Shown piece by piece: positions 29,265 through 39,589 of a stretch of 64,000 nucleotides of DNA. The notes under the pieces are model-generated. The model worked only from the letters and a program-made list of their open reading frames with translations. It was not told where the DNA came from and did no database searches. Each line of letters opens with the position of its first letter. Position 1 is the stretch's first letter. The translations under genes and the position numbers were made by a program. This stretch comes from Paracoccaceae bacterium (GTDB lineage: Bacteria > Pseudomonadota > Alphaproteobacteria > Rhodobacterales > Rhodobacteraceae): positions 124,001 through 188,000 of the forward strand of contig JALUYI010000020.1 of NCBI GenBank assembly GCA_027013095.1, written 5' to 3'.

Positions 29265-29294
29265 GGGGCGACGCCTTGACGCCGCCCCTTTTTT
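29265..29294 (+). terminator. Intrinsic terminator after the cytochrome b561 gene
   Basis: GGGGCG (29265-29270) pairs with CGCCCC (29283-29288) over a GC-rich loop that can add inner pairs, directly followed by six T's. It lies 21 bp after the stop codon on the plus strand. Confidence 0.8.
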
Positions 29295-29330
29295 CGGCCC
29301 GGCGGACCCGGCGCGGCGTTATTTACGGCG

Positions 29331-31037
29331 TTATCCGGCGATCAGGCCCATTTGCTCCAGTTTCAAAATGACCTGATGGGCGCAGTCATCGACCTCCTGC
29401 CCCTCGGTCTCGACCCTCAGTTCGGGGGCCTCGGGAACGTCGTAAGGGTCGGAAATGCCGGTAAATTCCTTGATCTTCCCGGCCCGCGCCAATTTATAGA
29501 GGCCCTTGCGGTCGCGCCGTTCGCATTCCTCGATCGAGGTGGCCACGTGAACCTCGACAAAGGCGCCGAATTGTTCGATCTCTTCGCGCACCGCACGGCG
29601 GGTGGCGGCGTAGGGTGCAATCGGGGCGCAGATCGCGATGCCGCGGTTCTTGGTGATCTCGCTGGCGACAAAGCCAATGCGGCGGATGTTGATATCCCGG
29701 TGCGCCTTGGAAAATCCCAACTCGCTTGACAGGTTCTTGCGCACGATATCGCCATCCAGCAACGTGACGGGGCGCCCGCCCATTTCCATCAGCTTGACCA
29801 TCAGCGCGTTGGCGATGGTGGATTTGCCGGAACCAGAAAAGCCGGTAAAAAACACGGTAAAGCCCTGTTCGCGGCGCGGCGGGCGGGTTTTGCGCAATTC
29901 GGTGACGACGCCGGGAAAGCTGAACCATTCGGGGATTTCCAGCCCCTCGGCCAGACGGCGGCGCAGTTCCGTGCCCGAGATATTAAGGACCGTCACGCCC
30001 TCTTCGATTTCGTCGGCGGGCTCGTATTGGGCGCGGTCCTGCACATAAACCATGTGTTTGAACGGCACCATTTCAATGCCCATTTCCGCCTGATGCGCGG
30101 CAAACAGCTCCTGTGCATCATAGGGGCCGTAAAAATCCTGACCGGCCGAGTTCTTGCCGGGACCGGCATGGTCGCGCCCGACGATGAAATGGGTGCAGCC
30201 GTGGTTCTTGCGGATCAACCCGTGCCAGACCGCCTCGCGCGGGCCGGCCATGCGCATCGCAAGGTTCAAAAGGCTCATCGTTGTGGTTGCCGAGGGGTAC
30301 TGATCCAGCACCGCCTCGTAACAGCGCACGCGAGTGAAATGGTCGATATCGCCGGGCTTGGTCATGCCGACGACCGGATGGATCAAAAGGTTCGCCTGCG
30401 CTTCCTTGGCGGCACGAAAGGTCAGCTCCTGATGGGCGCGGTGGAGCGGGTTGCGGGTTTGAAAGGCGACGACCTTGCGCCAGCCCAGCTTGCGGAAATA
30501 GGCGCGCAATTCGTTTGGCGTGTCGCGGCGCGCGCGAAAATCATAGTGGACCGGCTGTTGCAGTCCGGTGATGGCGCCGCCCAGATAAACCGGCCCGGCG
30601 ACATTGTGCAGGTAATTCACCGCCGGGTGCTTTTGGTCATCGGCGCCAAACACCTTTTCGGCCTCGTGCGCCTTGTCCGGCGTGTATTTGTCGGCAACCG
30701 ACAGGATGGCCAGAATGACCCCCTCCTGATCCCTCAGCGCGATATCCTGCTCGGGCTCGATCCTGTCGGCAAACGCCTGACTGACGTCCAGAGTGATCGG
30801 CATCGGCCAGAGGCTGCCATCCTGCAGGCGCATGGTGTCAACGACGCTCTGGTAATCGTCCTCGCTGAGAAACCCCTTGAGCGGGCTGAAACCGCCGTTC
30901 ATCAAAAGTTCGAGATCGCAAATCTGGCGCGGCGTCAGATCCCAGCTGGGCAGCTCGGCGGCCTCCAGTTTCAGTTTCTGAGCGCTGTCATAGGAAACGT
31001 AGAGCTCGGGAATGGGGGTTGTGTTGCTGGCGTGCAT
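29331..31037 (-). CDS. sat: Bifunctional sulfate adenylyltransferase/APS kinase
   Basis: This 568-residue fusion activates sulfate to APS and then phosphorylates it to PAPS. The N-terminal ATP sulfurylase (about 1-385) has [13 protein letters not shown] and VGRDHAGPG. The C-terminal APS kinase has the P-loop [10 protein letters not shown], and [10 protein letters not shown] and GLYKLARAG. The start at 31037 ([14 protein letters not shown]) gives the family length; the open frame extends 20 codons further without support. A DUF2975/XRE pair lies upstream on the same strand. No other sulfur gene is adjacent. Confidence 0.95.
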   Translation of the reverse strand: MHASNTTPIPELYVSYDSAQKLKLEAAELPSWDLTPRQICDLELLMNGGFSPLKGFLSEDDYQSVVDTMRLQDGSLWPMPITLDVSQAFADRIEPEQDIALRDQEGVILAILSVADKYTPDKAHEAEKVFGADDQKHPAVNYLHNVAGPVYLGGAITGLQQPVHYDFRARRDTPNELRAYFRKLGWRKVVAFQTRNPLHRAHQELTFRAAKEAQANLLIHPVVGMTKPGDIDHFTRVRCYEAVLDQYPSATTTMSLLNLAMRMAGPREAVWHGLIRKNHGCTHFIVGRDHAGPGKNSAGQDFYGPYDAQELFAAHQAEMGIEMVPFKHMVYVQDRAQYEPADEIEEGVTVLNISGTELRRRLAEGLEIPEWFSFPGVVTELRKTRPPRREQGFTVFFTGFSGSGKSTIANALMVKLMEMGGRPVTLLDGDIVRKNLSSELGFSKAHRDINIRRIGFVASEITKNRGIAICAPIAPYAATRRAVREEIEQFGAFVEVHVATSIEECERRDRKGLYKLARAGKIKEFTGISDPYDVPEAPELRVETEGQEVDDCAHQVILKLEQMGLIAG

Positions 31038-31053
31038 GTCAATCTCGCGTTGG

Positions 31054-31359
31054 TCACCGGGGTTCCCCTCGTATAACAGCCTTTGACGCAGGTGCAATTC
31101 CCCCCGAGGGGGCGACAGGGTTCTTTTTTGCCCCTTCGTGACCGCCGCTCAACGTTCCCGAAGTCGCCTCGAGGATATCGCCGGGCTGGCAGTCCAGCGC
31201 CGCGCAGATCCGCGCCAGCGTGTCAAAGCGAACTCCCTTGACCTTGCCGGATTTCAGCAGGCTCAGATTTTGTACGCTCAGCCCAATGGTTCGCGCCAGA
31301 TCTTTTGACTTCATCTTGCGCCGGGCCAGCATGACATCAAGGCGAACGGTGATTTCCAC
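31054..31359 (-). CDS. XRE-type (YozG-like) helix-turn-helix regulator
   Basis: This is a 101-residue protein whose first 70 residues are a Cro/CI helix-turn-helix: [20 protein letters not shown], then [17 protein letters not shown]. The C-terminal tail is short and disordered. It most likely starts at GTG 31359, whose first base overlaps the stop of the membrane gene before it (TAGTG), so the two are translationally coupled. Pairing of a DUF2975 membrane protein with this HTH type is a known module; the membrane partner may modulate the regulator. The gene ends 17 bp before the sat start. Confidence 0.82.
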   Translation of the reverse strand: MEITVRLDVMLARRKMKSKDLARTIGLSVQNLSLLKSGKVKGVRFDTLARICAALDCQPGDILEATSGTLSGGHEGAKKNPVAPSGGIAPASKAVIRGEPR

Positions 31360-31880
31360 TAGACGAATTCCCGATTTTCCGCCGCCAAGGCCACCGCGTC
31401 GCGCAGGACCCAGCCCAAAAAGGCGATGACAAGCCCGCTGACCAGAATAGCCGGGTTTTGCCCGGTCCAAAAACGCAAGGGCAGGGGGCCGGCGGCATTG
31501 TACCATGACACCAGCATCGGGCTGATCGAGCCAGCGAAAATGGCCAGCGCCGCAGAGGTGGCGCTAAACAGCCCGGCCCGGATCAGGCCGTGTGCAATCC
31601 GCATCTGGAAATACTCGCCGTTGCGCGCGATCACACAGATCCAGACGCTGGTAAAGATCGAGGCCCCCCCGAACATGACTGGCGACAGCCAGAGAACAAG
31701 ATACATCGCCCGCCATGCGGTGGGGATGACCGCGGTTGCATCCGCCCACGGGCTGTTGTTCCAACCCTTGGGGTCAAGAAACGTCATCATGTCCACCCAC
31801 AGGGTTTCATGGACGATATAATAGATCCCATAGCTGTAGAGCAGGATCGCCATCAGGATGAAAAAGGGTTTTTTATTCAT
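31359..31880 (-). CDS. DUF2975 membrane protein
   Basis: This 173-residue protein has four predicted membrane helices (about residues 4-23, 55-80, 100-125 and 135-160 by hydrophobicity). It matches the DUF2975 layout. The ATG at 31880 (MNKKPFFIL) has AGGTG 8 nt upstream and is preferred to one 30 bp earlier. It is coupled by a TAGTG stop/start to the XRE regulator gene. The function is unknown, probably sensing or sequestering the regulator. Confidence 0.75.
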   Translation of the reverse strand: MNKKPFFILMAILLYSYGIYYIVHETLWVDMMTFLDPKGWNNSPWADATAVIPTAWRAMYLVLWLSPVMFGGASIFTSVWICVIARNGEYFQMRIAHGLIRAGLFSATSAALAIFAGSISPMLVSWYNAAGPLPLRFWTGQNPAILVSGLVIAFLGWVLRDAVALAAENREFV

Positions 31881-31965
31881 GTTAAAGCACCTGTAATTCA
31901 TGTCTTGCATTAATTACAGCAGGAAACGGGATCTGTCAAACAGGGCGGCGGACCGGGCGAGATGT

Positions 31966-32406
31966 TCAGCCGCGCCGCTTTTGCACCCGTTGGCGGGCCA
32001 GTGCGCTGTCGCGGTCGTTGATCCCCAAAAGGTTGACCACAAGGCGCATCAGACGGTCCTCTTCGGGGGCGCGCGTGTCGTCGGCCAGAACAACCTCCCA
32101 GAGGGCTTCGACCACCTCTTGGCGCGCCTCATAAGGGACCACGTCCTTGATCGCCCGGGTAAAGCGCACCGTGTCCGGGGCGTTCTCCTCCAGCGCCTGG
32201 GCCTGGGCGCACAGGTCCTCGGCGGCGTCGTGTGAAAGGTTATAGCGCTCCATCAGGATGCGGGTGATCGTTGCCGCTTCGACAGCGTCATAATGCTCGT
32301 CCGCCCGCGCAATTCTTACCATTAGCGCCGACAAGGCCAGCCGGGCGTCGTCGGGGTCCAGCGGTTCGGGGCGTTCGGCCAGTAGCCGTTTCAGCAGCGA
32401 CAACAT
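31966..32406 (-). CDS. TerB-family protein
   Basis: This 146-residue soluble all-helical protein resembles the TerB/tellurite-resistance fold. Its acidic metal-binding-like motifs are ARADEHYDAVE and LADDTRAPEEDRLM, spaced as in TerB. No ter genes are nearby, so tellurite resistance should not be assumed. It lies 3 bp after the DUF1330 gene on the same strand, within a likely pyrG-DUF1330-TerB transcript. Confidence 0.8.
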   Translation of the reverse strand: MLSLLKRLLAERPEPLDPDDARLALSALMVRIARADEHYDAVEAATITRILMERYNLSHDAAEDLCAQAQALEENAPDTVRFTRAIKDVVPYEARQEVVEALWEVVLADDTRAPEEDRLMRLVVNLLGINDRDSALARQRVQKRRG

Positions 32407-32409
32407 CGG

Positions 32410-32703
32410 CTAGCCGTCCCAGCCTTCGACGATCGCCAGATTGCCCTCGGAATGGGCTAGACGCAACTTCATCGCGGCCTGATATTCAGGCGAGCGATAA
32501 CAGGCCATCGCGGTGTCGTAATCCTTGAACTCGATCACCACGACACGGGCGCGCATGCTGCCCTCGACAACCTCATGTCGCCCGCCCCGGGTCAGGAAAC
32601 GGGCGCCGTATTTTTCAAACGCAACGGCGTTGGCGGCGATGTATTTCTTGTATTCTTCGACGTTGTTCACATCGACATTGGCAACCCAATATCCTTTGGC
32701 CAT
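32410..32703 (-). CDS. DUF1330 family protein
   Basis: This 97-residue ferredoxin-fold protein (dimeric alpha/beta barrel) starts AKGYWVANVDVNN, has the AARFLTRGG-like turn (GARFLTRGGRHEV), and ends with the pattern VVIEFKDYDTAMACYRSPEY. It is typical of DUF1330. It follows pyrG after 11 bp on the same strand. The biochemical role is unknown. Confidence 0.9.
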   Translation of the reverse strand: MAKGYWVANVDVNNVEEYKKYIAANAVAFEKYGARFLTRGGRHEVVEGSMRARVVVIEFKDYDTAMACYRSPEYQAAMKLRLAHSEGNLAIVEGWDG

Positions 32704-32714
32704 AGTCGGCCCTC

Positions 32715-34358
32715 CTATACCAAGCGTGACTGGGCAACCGCCGCGCGAATGAAATCAGCAAACAGCGGGTGCGGCGCAAACGGTTTTGATTTCAGTTCGG
32801 GATGAAACTGGACCCCGATATACCATGGGTGATCCGGAAATTCCACGATTTCGGGCAAGCGGCCGTCAGGTGACATGCCGGAAAACCGCATCCCCTGCGC
32901 TTCGAGCGGTGCGCGGTATTTCAGATCCACCTCATAGCGGTGGCGGTGGCGCTCGGAGATCAGGGTGCTGCCATAAATTTCCGCCACTTGCGAGCCCTCG
33001 GCCAAGACCGCATCATAGGAGCCAAGGCGCATGGTGCCGCCCTTGTCGGCGTCGGCCTTGCGTTGCACGGTGCGGTTCCCTTCGACCCACTCCTTGAGGT
33101 GATAGACGACCGGGGTAAAGCGCCTGCCGCCCGTTTCCAGGTCGAATTCCTCGCTGCCGGCGTCCGTGACCCCGGCGAGGTTTCGTGCCGCTTCGATCAC
33201 CGCCATCTGCATGCCCAGACAGATGCCGAAATAGGGGATCTGGCGGGTGCGGGCGAATTGGGCCGCCTTGATCTTGCCCTCGGTTCCGCGCTCGCCAAAG
33301 CCGCCGGGAACCAGTATCGCGTTGAATTTTTCCAGCAGGGGGGCGGGGTCCTCGCGCTCGAATATCTCGCTGTCGATCCATTCGGCGCGCACCTTGACGC
33401 GGTTGGCCATACCGCCGTGGGTCAGGGCCTCGGCAATGGATTTATAGGCGTCGCCAAGTTGGGTGTATTTGCCGACGATGGCCACCCGTACCTCGCCTTC
33501 GGGATTATAAACGCGGTCGGCCACGTCCTCCCATTTCTTCAGCTGTGGCTGGGGTGCGGGCGAGATTCCGAACGCGTCCAGAACCGCGCGGTCCAACCCC
33601 ACCTTGTGATAGGCCAGCGGTGCCTCATAGATCGATTTCAGGTCCAGCGCCGGGATCACCGCATCCTCGCGCACGTTGCAAAACAGCGCCAGCTTGGCGC
33701 GTTCCTTTTCGGGGATCGGTCGCTCTGAGCGGCAGAGCAGGATATCCGGGGCCAGTCCGATTGAGCGCAGTTCCTTGACCGAGTGCTGCGTCGGCTTGGT
33801 CTTGAGTTCGCCCGAGGCGGCGAGATAGGGCAACAGCGTCAGATGCATGAAAATGCAGTCGCCGCGGGGCTTTTCCTGGGCAAATTGGCGGATGGCTTCA
33901 AAGAAGGGCAGCCCCTCGATGTCGCCGACCGTGCCGCCGATTTCGCACAGCATGAAATCCGCCTCATCCTCGTCAATTCGGATGAAGTCCTTGATTTCGT
34001 TGGTGACATGAGGGATCACTTGGATTGTTTTTCCCAAGTAATCGCCGCGGCGCTCTTTTTCCAGAACCGAGGAATAGATGCGCCCGGACGACACGCTGTC
34101 GGTTTTGCGCGCGGCGACCCCGGTGAAGCGCTCGTAATGGCCGAGATCAAGGTCGGTCTCGGCGCCGTCGTCGGTGACAAAAACCTCGCCATGCTCAAAC
34201 GGGCTCATGGTGCCGGGATCGACGTTGAGGTAGGGGTCAAGCTTGCGCAAGCGCACCGAAAAGCCGCGCGCCTGCAGCAATGAGGCCAGCGCCGCCGAGG
34301 CCAGCCCTTTGCCAAGCGACGAGACCACGCCGCCAGTGATGAAGATAAAGCGTGCCAT
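32715..34358 (-). CDS. pyrG: CTP synthase
   Basis: PyrG aminates UTP to CTP with glutamine nitrogen. The 547-residue protein has the N-terminal amidoligase domain (about 1-270; [25 protein letters not shown]) and a class-I glutaminase domain with Cys in FGICLGMQ and His in VQFHPELKS. The start at 34358 ([10 protein letters not shown]) is the family start. secG lies upstream on the same strand with 171 bp between, which contains no recognisable element. Confidence 0.97.
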   Translation of the reverse strand: MARFIFITGGVVSSLGKGLASAALASLLQARGFSVRLRKLDPYLNVDPGTMSPFEHGEVFVTDDGAETDLDLGHYERFTGVAARKTDSVSSGRIYSSVLEKERRGDYLGKTIQVIPHVTNEIKDFIRIDEDEADFMLCEIGGTVGDIEGLPFFEAIRQFAQEKPRGDCIFMHLTLLPYLAASGELKTKPTQHSVKELRSIGLAPDILLCRSERPIPEKERAKLALFCNVREDAVIPALDLKSIYEAPLAYHKVGLDRAVLDAFGISPAPQPQLKKWEDVADRVYNPEGEVRVAIVGKYTQLGDAYKSIAEALTHGGMANRVKVRAEWIDSEIFEREDPAPLLEKFNAILVPGGFGERGTEGKIKAAQFARTRQIPYFGICLGMQMAVIEAARNLAGVTDAGSEEFDLETGGRRFTPVVYHLKEWVEGNRTVQRKADADKGGTMRLGSYDAVLAEGSQVAEIYGSTLISERHRHRYEVDLKYRAPLEAQGMRFSGMSPDGRLPEIVEFPDHPWYIGVQFHPELKSKPFAPHPLFADFIRAAVAQSRLV

Positions 34359-34529
34359 TGGTTGCGGAAACCCCCGTGAAATCAGTAAGTTATGGGCGCA
34401 TATCCCTGCGGACTGCCCATCTATCACGGGAGTCGAGGTATATTGGATTTTTGAGCGATTTGCAAGATGCCCGCCGCAATATCCTGTGGAAAAGCGGCGG
34501 AAATCATCAATTGCTGGTAGGGTCGGCCC

Positions 34530-34940
34530 TTATTGCGTCGGCTTGGGCGGAGTTGCCGGACCGTCCGTCGGGCTGGGCGGCAGCAGATTTCCCCCCGGTG
34601 CAAGGGGTGCGGGCGCCTTTGCCGGGGTCTTGGCCGGGGCCTTGGAAGAGGCCGGGGCACCGGACGTCGCGGGGGCCGAGGTGCCAAGCCGCTCGATAAC
34701 GGAATCGCCAGCGGCATTCTTGGCGGCAAGGATCGTCAGGGTGATCGAAGTGGCGATAAAACCGATGGCGAAAATCCAGGTCAGCTTGGCCAGCGCGCTG
34801 GCCGCCGAGCGTCCGCTCATCACGCCACCGCCGCCACCGCCGCCGATCCCCAGACCACCGCCTTCCGATCGTTGCAGCAAAACAACTCCGATAAGGCACA
34901 TCGCCAGTATCAGATGGATGATCAGAAGGATGTTTTCCAT
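34530..34940 (-). CDS. secG: Protein translocase subunit SecG
   Basis: This 136-residue subunit of the SecYEG channel has two membrane helices (about residues 2-22 and 53-72) with the family loop LLQRSEGGGLG followed by a Gly run. The C-terminal tail, about 50 residues, is rich in Ala, Pro and Lys with repeats of the KAPAKTPAKAPAP type and is probably disordered. The secG-pyrG order is common in Rhodobacterales. Confidence 0.92.
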   Translation of the reverse strand: MENILLIIHLILAMCLIGVVLLQRSEGGGLGIGGGGGGGVMSGRSAASALAKLTWIFAIGFIATSITLTILAAKNAAGDSVIERLGTSAPATSGAPASSKAPAKTPAKAPAPLAPGGNLLPPSPTDGPATPPKPTQ

Positions 34941-35102
34941 GTTTTCTTCCTGAGAGCCGGATTCTCGATGGCGTTACCTAAAACAACCCGCGTTGCTTGT
35001 CGATGGTCTATTTAGGCTGGCCTCGACCGGGACACAAGGGCACGTCTTTGGCGTTCGCGGGCTTTTGGCGAGGAGCATGTCTTGACCCCAAGTCGAAAGG
35101 CC

Positions 35103-35513
35103 CTAACTGTTGCCGTCATCGACCACGAACTGCCCTGACATCCAGCGCCGCACGTGGCTCCAGCTGAGGCCGATGCCCAGCACGAAAGACAGGCCGATCA
35201 GGGCGATCCAGACCTTGATATCCGGGCTGTCCAACGTCACGATACCCTGATCGATCAGAACCCAGACCGCCGCGGCAACGATCGCGGCCACCAGCCCCAT
35301 GCCGATCAGCCCGATCGAATGCAGCGTGGCCCGCAGGTAGATGATATAGCCCGCCAGCAGCAGCAGCCCGGCCAGCACCGAGACCGAGGTGTCCACCAGA
35401 TAGTTCTGCCGGACCCACGAGATATAATTCCACGGTGTCGGGTTATAGGTTGCACTGAGCAGAGCAAAAGCCAAAATCCATCGCGCCAGAAATCCGGTCA
35501 TGGGGCCATCCAT
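35103..35513 (-). CDS. DUF6524-type membrane protein
   Basis: This 136-residue protein has four hydrophobic helices, an N-terminal SATYNPTPWNYISW stretch, and a short hydrophilic C-terminus. It matches small Rhodobacterales proteins listed as DUF6524. The ATG at 35513 (MDGPMTGF) or the one at 35501 is the start; neither has a strong ribosome site. It is divergent from purA. The function is unknown. Confidence 0.7.
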   Translation of the reverse strand: MDGPMTGFLARWILAFALLSATYNPTPWNYISWVRQNYLVDTSVSVLAGLLLLAGYIIYLRATLHSIGLIGMGLVAAIVAAAVWVLIDQGIVTLDSPDIKVWIALIGLSFVLGIGLSWSHVRRWMSGQFVVDDGNS

Positions 35514-35641
35514 AGAATAAGTTGTTTTCCGGTTTACTGTCAGAACCGGCCGCGTCTGTCTAGCATTTTGGTGTTTCGCCCCGGCGCGCAGCGGGATATA
35601 GGGGGCGTTGGAAATCGGCAAAGCAGAAAGGCGGGCAGGTC

Positions 35642-36934
35642 ATGGCCAATGTCGTCGTCGTGGGCGCCCAATGGGGCGATGAGGGAAAAGGCAAGATCGT
35701 TGACTGGCTCAGCGAGCGGGCTGATGTGATTGCCCGGTTTCAGGGTGGGCACAACGCCGGTCACACGCTGGTCATCGACGGCGAGGTCTACAAGCTCAGC
35801 CTGTTGCCCTCGGGGATCGTCAGGCCGGGCAAGCTGAGCGTCATCGGCAACGGCGTCGTGCTGGACCCTTGGCACCTGATCCGCGAGATCGAGCAGCTCG
35901 GCGACCAAGGCGTCGAGATCACCCCGGACAACCTGATGATCGCCGAGAACGCGTCGCTGATCCTGCCTCTGCATGGTGAGCTGGATCGCGCCCGCGAGAA
36001 TCAGAACTCAACCGCCAAGATCGGCACCACCGGGCGCGGTATCGGGCCGGCCTATGAGGACAAGGTGGGGCGGCGGGTCATTCGGGTGGCGGACCTCTCG
36101 GATGCGGCCACCCTTGAGACGCGCATCGCCCGCCTTCTGGTCCATCACAACGCCCTTCGCCGCGGTCTTGGCCTGCCCGAGATCGATGCTGGGGCGCTGC
36201 TGGCCGAGTTGAACGCCATCGCGCCCAAGGTCCTGCCTTTTGCCGCGCCGGTCTGGAAGGTGCTGAACGAAAAACGCAAGGCTGGCCGACGGATCCTGTT
36301 TGAAGGGGCGCAGGGGGCTTTGCTGGATATCGATTTCGGCACCTACCCCTTTGTCACCTCGTCCAATGTCATCGCCGGGCAGGCGGCAACCGGCACCGGC
36401 ATTGGCCCCGGTGCCATCGATTTCGTTCTGGGGATCGTCAAGGCCTATACCACGCGGGTCGGCGAGGGGCCGTTTCCGGCGGAATTGTCCGATGACAATG
36501 GCCAGCGCCTCGGCGAGCGGGGGCATGAGTTCGGCACCGTCACCGGGCGGCAGCGCCGCTGCGGCTGGTTCGACGCGGTGCTGGTGCGCCAGACCTGTGC
36601 AACCTCGGGGGTCAACGGTATTGCACTGACAAAGCTGGATGTTCTGGACGGGTTCGAGGAGCTGAAAATCTGCGTGGCCTATGACCTCGACGGGCAGCGC
36701 CTTGACCATCTGCCCACGGCCGCCGATCAGCAGGCCCGCTGCCGCCCGATCTGGGAGACCATGCCCGGCTGGAGCGACAGCACCGAGGGCGCCAGAAGCT
36801 GGGCGGACCTGCCAGCGGCCGCGATCAAATACGTGCGCCGCATCGAAGAGCTGATCGACTGTCCGGTGGCGCTGCTGTCCACCAGCCCCGAGCGCGATGA
36901 TACGATCCTTGTCACCAACCCGTTTGCCGACTGA
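35642..36934 (+). CDS. purA: Adenylosuccinate synthetase
   Basis: PurA joins IMP and aspartate using GTP in AMP synthesis. The 430-residue protein has [11 protein letters not shown] at the start, GGHNAGHT next, [13 protein letters not shown] in the middle, and the GTP-specificity TKLDVLDG near the C-terminus. Full length. Its TGA shares a base with the ATG of the DUF2842 gene, so the two are coupled. Confidence 0.97.
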   Translation: MANVVVVGAQWGDEGKGKIVDWLSERADVIARFQGGHNAGHTLVIDGEVYKLSLLPSGIVRPGKLSVIGNGVVLDPWHLIREIEQLGDQGVEITPDNLMIAENASLILPLHGELDRARENQNSTAKIGTTGRGIGPAYEDKVGRRVIRVADLSDAATLETRIARLLVHHNALRRGLGLPEIDAGALLAELNAIAPKVLPFAAPVWKVLNEKRKAGRRILFEGAQGALLDIDFGTYPFVTSSNVIAGQAATGTGIGPGAIDFVLGIVKAYTTRVGEGPFPAELSDDNGQRLGERGHEFGTVTGRQRRCGWFDAVLVRQTCATSGVNGIALTKLDVLDGFEELKICVAYDLDGQRLDHLPTAADQQARCRPIWETMPGWSDSTEGARSWADLPAAAIKYVRRIEELIDCPVALLSTSPERDDTILVTNPFAD

Positions 36935-37200
36935 TGGCGCTGTCTTACAAAGCTCGTCGTCGCTGGTCGCTGGTGATCCTTCTGGTGGGGTTGCCGGTTT
37001 ATCTGGTTCTCGCGCTCAATCTGGTGGCGCTGTTTCACCGGCCGCCGTTTTTGCTGGAGCTGGCGATCTATATCGGGCTGGGCCTCGTCTGGGTGCTGCC
37101 CTTCAAGAAGGTGTTTCAGGGGGTCGCCCAACCCGATCCGGAGGCCGGGGAAACCCCCGCGGATTCGTCGGATGTGGGCGGCTCATCCGATTCCAGATGA
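36934..37200 (+). CDS. DUF2842 membrane protein
   Basis: This 88-residue protein has two hydrophobic helices (about residues 12-34 and 40-60), the family stretch LGLVWVLPFKKVFQG, and a short acidic tail. Members are small alphaproteobacterial inner-membrane proteins of unknown role. It overlaps the purA stop by one base and is convergent with the acidic-protein gene 28 bp further on. Confidence 0.85.
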   Translation: MALSYKARRRWSLVILLVGLPVYLVLALNLVALFHRPPFLLELAIYIGLGLVWVLPFKKVFQGVAQPDPEAGETPADSSDVGGSSDSR

Positions 37201-37228
37201 TCCGCCCACATCCCCCTGAGGAGGGAAA

Positions 37229-39562
37229 TCAATCCTCGTTATAGCGTGTCGCGATGGAAAACCGTGATGCTTTGGAAATGCCGAACTGCCCATCCTGCAC
37301 CCGTAGGATCTTGCCTTCGCGCAGCAGCTTTCCAAAGGCGCGCAGGCCCGCTTCCTTGCTGTAGCTGTCGCCGTGGTTCAGCTTGGCGATCTTGGACATG
37401 ACCTGAGCGCGGGAAAAGCGGGGCTTGTCCTCGATGATCGAGGTATAGGCCGCCGCCGCTTCCAGCAAGTCGGTCAGCTCAAAGGCGCCGATCCGCTCGG
37501 CAAAATCGGCAAAGCTGGTGGCGTCGGCAAAGACATCCGCCGGGAGGCCTTGAATCGAGTCATCCTCGTCCTGAACGGCGTCTGCCGTTTCGGGCGTCGG
37601 GGCGGGCTCCTGTTTCAGGGCCAGATTGCCGCTGGATTGCGTGGCCGGATCAACCGGAGCCGCCGTGGCCACCTCGGTGTCCGGCACATTGGCAGCGGGT
37701 ACCTTGATCAGCTGTTCGGACACCAGAATCAGCGGCGCCGGTGTGACCGGGGCCGAGACGCTGCCGCGCGGGGCCCTGGCGGCCTTGCGGTTGGGGTTCT
37801 GGGCCTGACGCAGGTCTTCGCGGTAAGCGGCCAGATCGGTTGCGTCTTCGTCCGTGTCATCGCTGCGGTCCAGCAGACTGGTGCCGGATTTGCCCTGCCG
37901 TTCCGCCTCGGTGGCGGCGACCGCGGCCTTCAACTGATCGAGCGCATTCATCCGGCGCTGTTGCTCGGGACGGTCCATCTTGGATTGGGTGGTTTCCAGA
38001 AGCCGCTCCAGCACCTTGTCGTCTTTTGTCCCGGACTGCGCCTGCAGGATGGCCGCAGCCTGTTTCCGGCGGGCGTCGGCCTCGGGGCCGGTTTCGCTGT
38101 TGGCCTCGGCTTGGGTGGTTTCGGCGGCTTCGGTTTGGGCGGCCGTGTCCATGTCCGTGTCCATGTCCGTGTCCATGTCCGTGTCCGTGTCCGTGTCCGT
38201 GACGGTATCGGTGACGGGGACCGGACGGGCCTCGGTGTCGGTGTCCGTTTCCGGAGGCTGGGCCTCGCTGAGCGGTTGCTCGGCTGCATGGTCCGTCACA
38301 GGCTGGGCCTCGGGCGTCTCGTCTTGTGTCTGCTCCTGATCCGCGGCGGCGTTCAGCTCTTGCGCCTCGGCTTCTGCAGCGGCCAGCACGCGGGCCAGTT
38401 CGGCTTCTTCTTCGGGCGACAGGACAGACGACGGGTGCGCGGGTTCTTCGGCCGCTGCCTGGTCCTCGGTCTCAGCGGTCGTCTCGTCGGAAACGACCTG
38501 ATTTGAGGGGGTGTCGTCGCCTTCCGCAGCGACCGCGGCCGCGGGTTTGCTATTACTGTCACCGGCCTCGATACTGGCCTCTGGCGCGTCAGGATCGGTG
38601 CGCGTCGGTTGGGGCTCGGTGTTTCCGGCGTCTTCAAGCTCGACCGTTTCAAGCTCTGCGGTTTCGGAGGGTTCGGGCGCGATGGCATCGGCCTGATTCA
38701 GGATCAGCGGAGCGGCCGTGTCATCCTGCGTTGCGTCGGCCTGTTCCACATCTGTTTGATCGGGGGCGGTCTCGGTCACGGGCGGTTCTGCGTCCTCCGC
38801 CGCCTTGGCCATTTCAGGCGCGGCCTCGGAGACGGGGGTATCCTGATTCTCGGATCCTGCTGCTTCGGGCTCCATCGCCTCGACCTCCGTCGCGGCGGCA
38901 TCGGCGCGGTCCTGATTGTCGATATCGCTCTCGGCCTTGGTGATGTTGGCGCGAATTTTTTCCAGCGTTTCGCTGACCGCCTCCTGGCTGGGGGTCGCGA
39001 GCCGGGGTGAGGCGTGCGATACGATCAGCCCTGCGGCGTCGTCGTCGGTATCGTCAGATTTGGCCTCATCAACCTCGGCCTCGGCAATGTTACCTTCATC
39101 CGCCGCGTTCGGGTCGGCGGGTTCCGGGGCGTCGGCGCGCCGCGAAACAAACATCGCGGCAGCGGCGGGTACATCCGGTATCGGGGCGGCCGGAGCTTGG
39201 GAACCGGCCTCGACCACGTCCTGCACGTCATCCTGATCCCGGTTATCCTGCCTCTGCCGGGCGGGCATTTCATCGGTGTCGGCCCCCGCTGGAACGTCAG
39301 CGGCCATGCCGGTCTGGCGTAGGATGATGCCATGTTCGCCAATCTCTGTGGCAACGCCCTTGGGGTTGGCCTTTTCGGCGATTCGTGTCAGGGTCTGCGC
39401 GTCGGGCACCTGCGGTACGCCGCCGAAATAACGGTCCTCGGCGGCCAGTTTGCGGAAATACTCTGCGACCATCTGAAGGGTTGTGAAAGGGTCGTCGAAC
39501 CCTTCGAGGGTGCAGGAAAAGGTGCCGTATGTTACGGTCAGGATCTTGCTCGAGGTCACCAT
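37229..39562 (-). CDS. Very acidic 777-residue protein with two conserved end domains, function unknown
   Basis: The N-terminal 55 residues (KILTVTYGTFSCTLEGFDD and then AEYFRKLAAEDRYFGG) and the C-terminal 110 (LPADVFADATSFADFAERIG through LLREGKILRVQDGQFG) look folded; the end resembles a winged-helix arrangement. About 570 residues in between are low-complexity, rich in Asp, Glu, Ala, Thr and Pro, and include a run of Asp-Thr/Met repeats encoded by a DNA microsatellite (38145-38198). I recall similar proteins annotated variously in Rhodobacterales (lipoprotein, CheA-like), none convincing. There is no signal peptide. The ATG at 39562 (MVTSSKIL) is preferred over one 27 bp earlier. It is divergent from thiN across a palindrome. 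Confidence 0.75.
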   Translation of the reverse strand: MVTSSKILTVTYGTFSCTLEGFDDPFTTLQMVAEYFRKLAAEDRYFGGVPQVPDAQTLTRIAEKANPKGVATEIGEHGIILRQTGMAADVPAGADTDEMPARQRQDNRDQDDVQDVVEAGSQAPAAPIPDVPAAAAMFVSRRADAPEPADPNAADEGNIAEAEVDEAKSDDTDDDAAGLIVSHASPRLATPSQEAVSETLEKIRANITKAESDIDNQDRADAAATEVEAMEPEAAGSENQDTPVSEAAPEMAKAAEDAEPPVTETAPDQTDVEQADATQDDTAAPLILNQADAIAPEPSETAELETVELEDAGNTEPQPTRTDPDAPEASIEAGDSNSKPAAAVAAEGDDTPSNQVVSDETTAETEDQAAAEEPAHPSSVLSPEEEAELARVLAAAEAEAQELNAAADQEQTQDETPEAQPVTDHAAEQPLSEAQPPETDTDTEARPVPVTDTVTDTDTDTDMDTDMDTDMDTAAQTEAAETTQAEANSETGPEADARRKQAAAILQAQSGTKDDKVLERLLETTQSKMDRPEQQRRMNALDQLKAAVAATEAERQGKSGTSLLDRSDDTDEDATDLAAYREDLRQAQNPNRKAARAPRGSVSAPVTPAPLILVSEQLIKVPAANVPDTEVATAAPVDPATQSSGNLALKQEPAPTPETADAVQDEDDSIQGLPADVFADATSFADFAERIGAFELTDLLEAAAAYTSIIEDKPRFSRAQVMSKIAKLNHGDSYSKEAGLRAFGKLLREGKILRVQDGQFGISKASRFSIATRYNED
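38145..38198. repeat. Hexanucleotide tandem repeat, nine units of RTGTCC
   Basis: Nine consecutive 6-bp units alternate GTGTCC and ATGTCC (plus strand), encoding Asp-Thr and Asp-Met pairs on the minus strand. The repeat keeps frame, so slippage would change linker length by two residues per unit without breaking the protein. Confidence 0.92.
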
Positions 39563-39589
39563 AAATCTACCACTTTCTCCCCCGACCAC

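Noticed and set aside
31966-32406. Tellurite-resistance operon
   Set aside because: Only a single TerB-like gene is present with no other ter genes.
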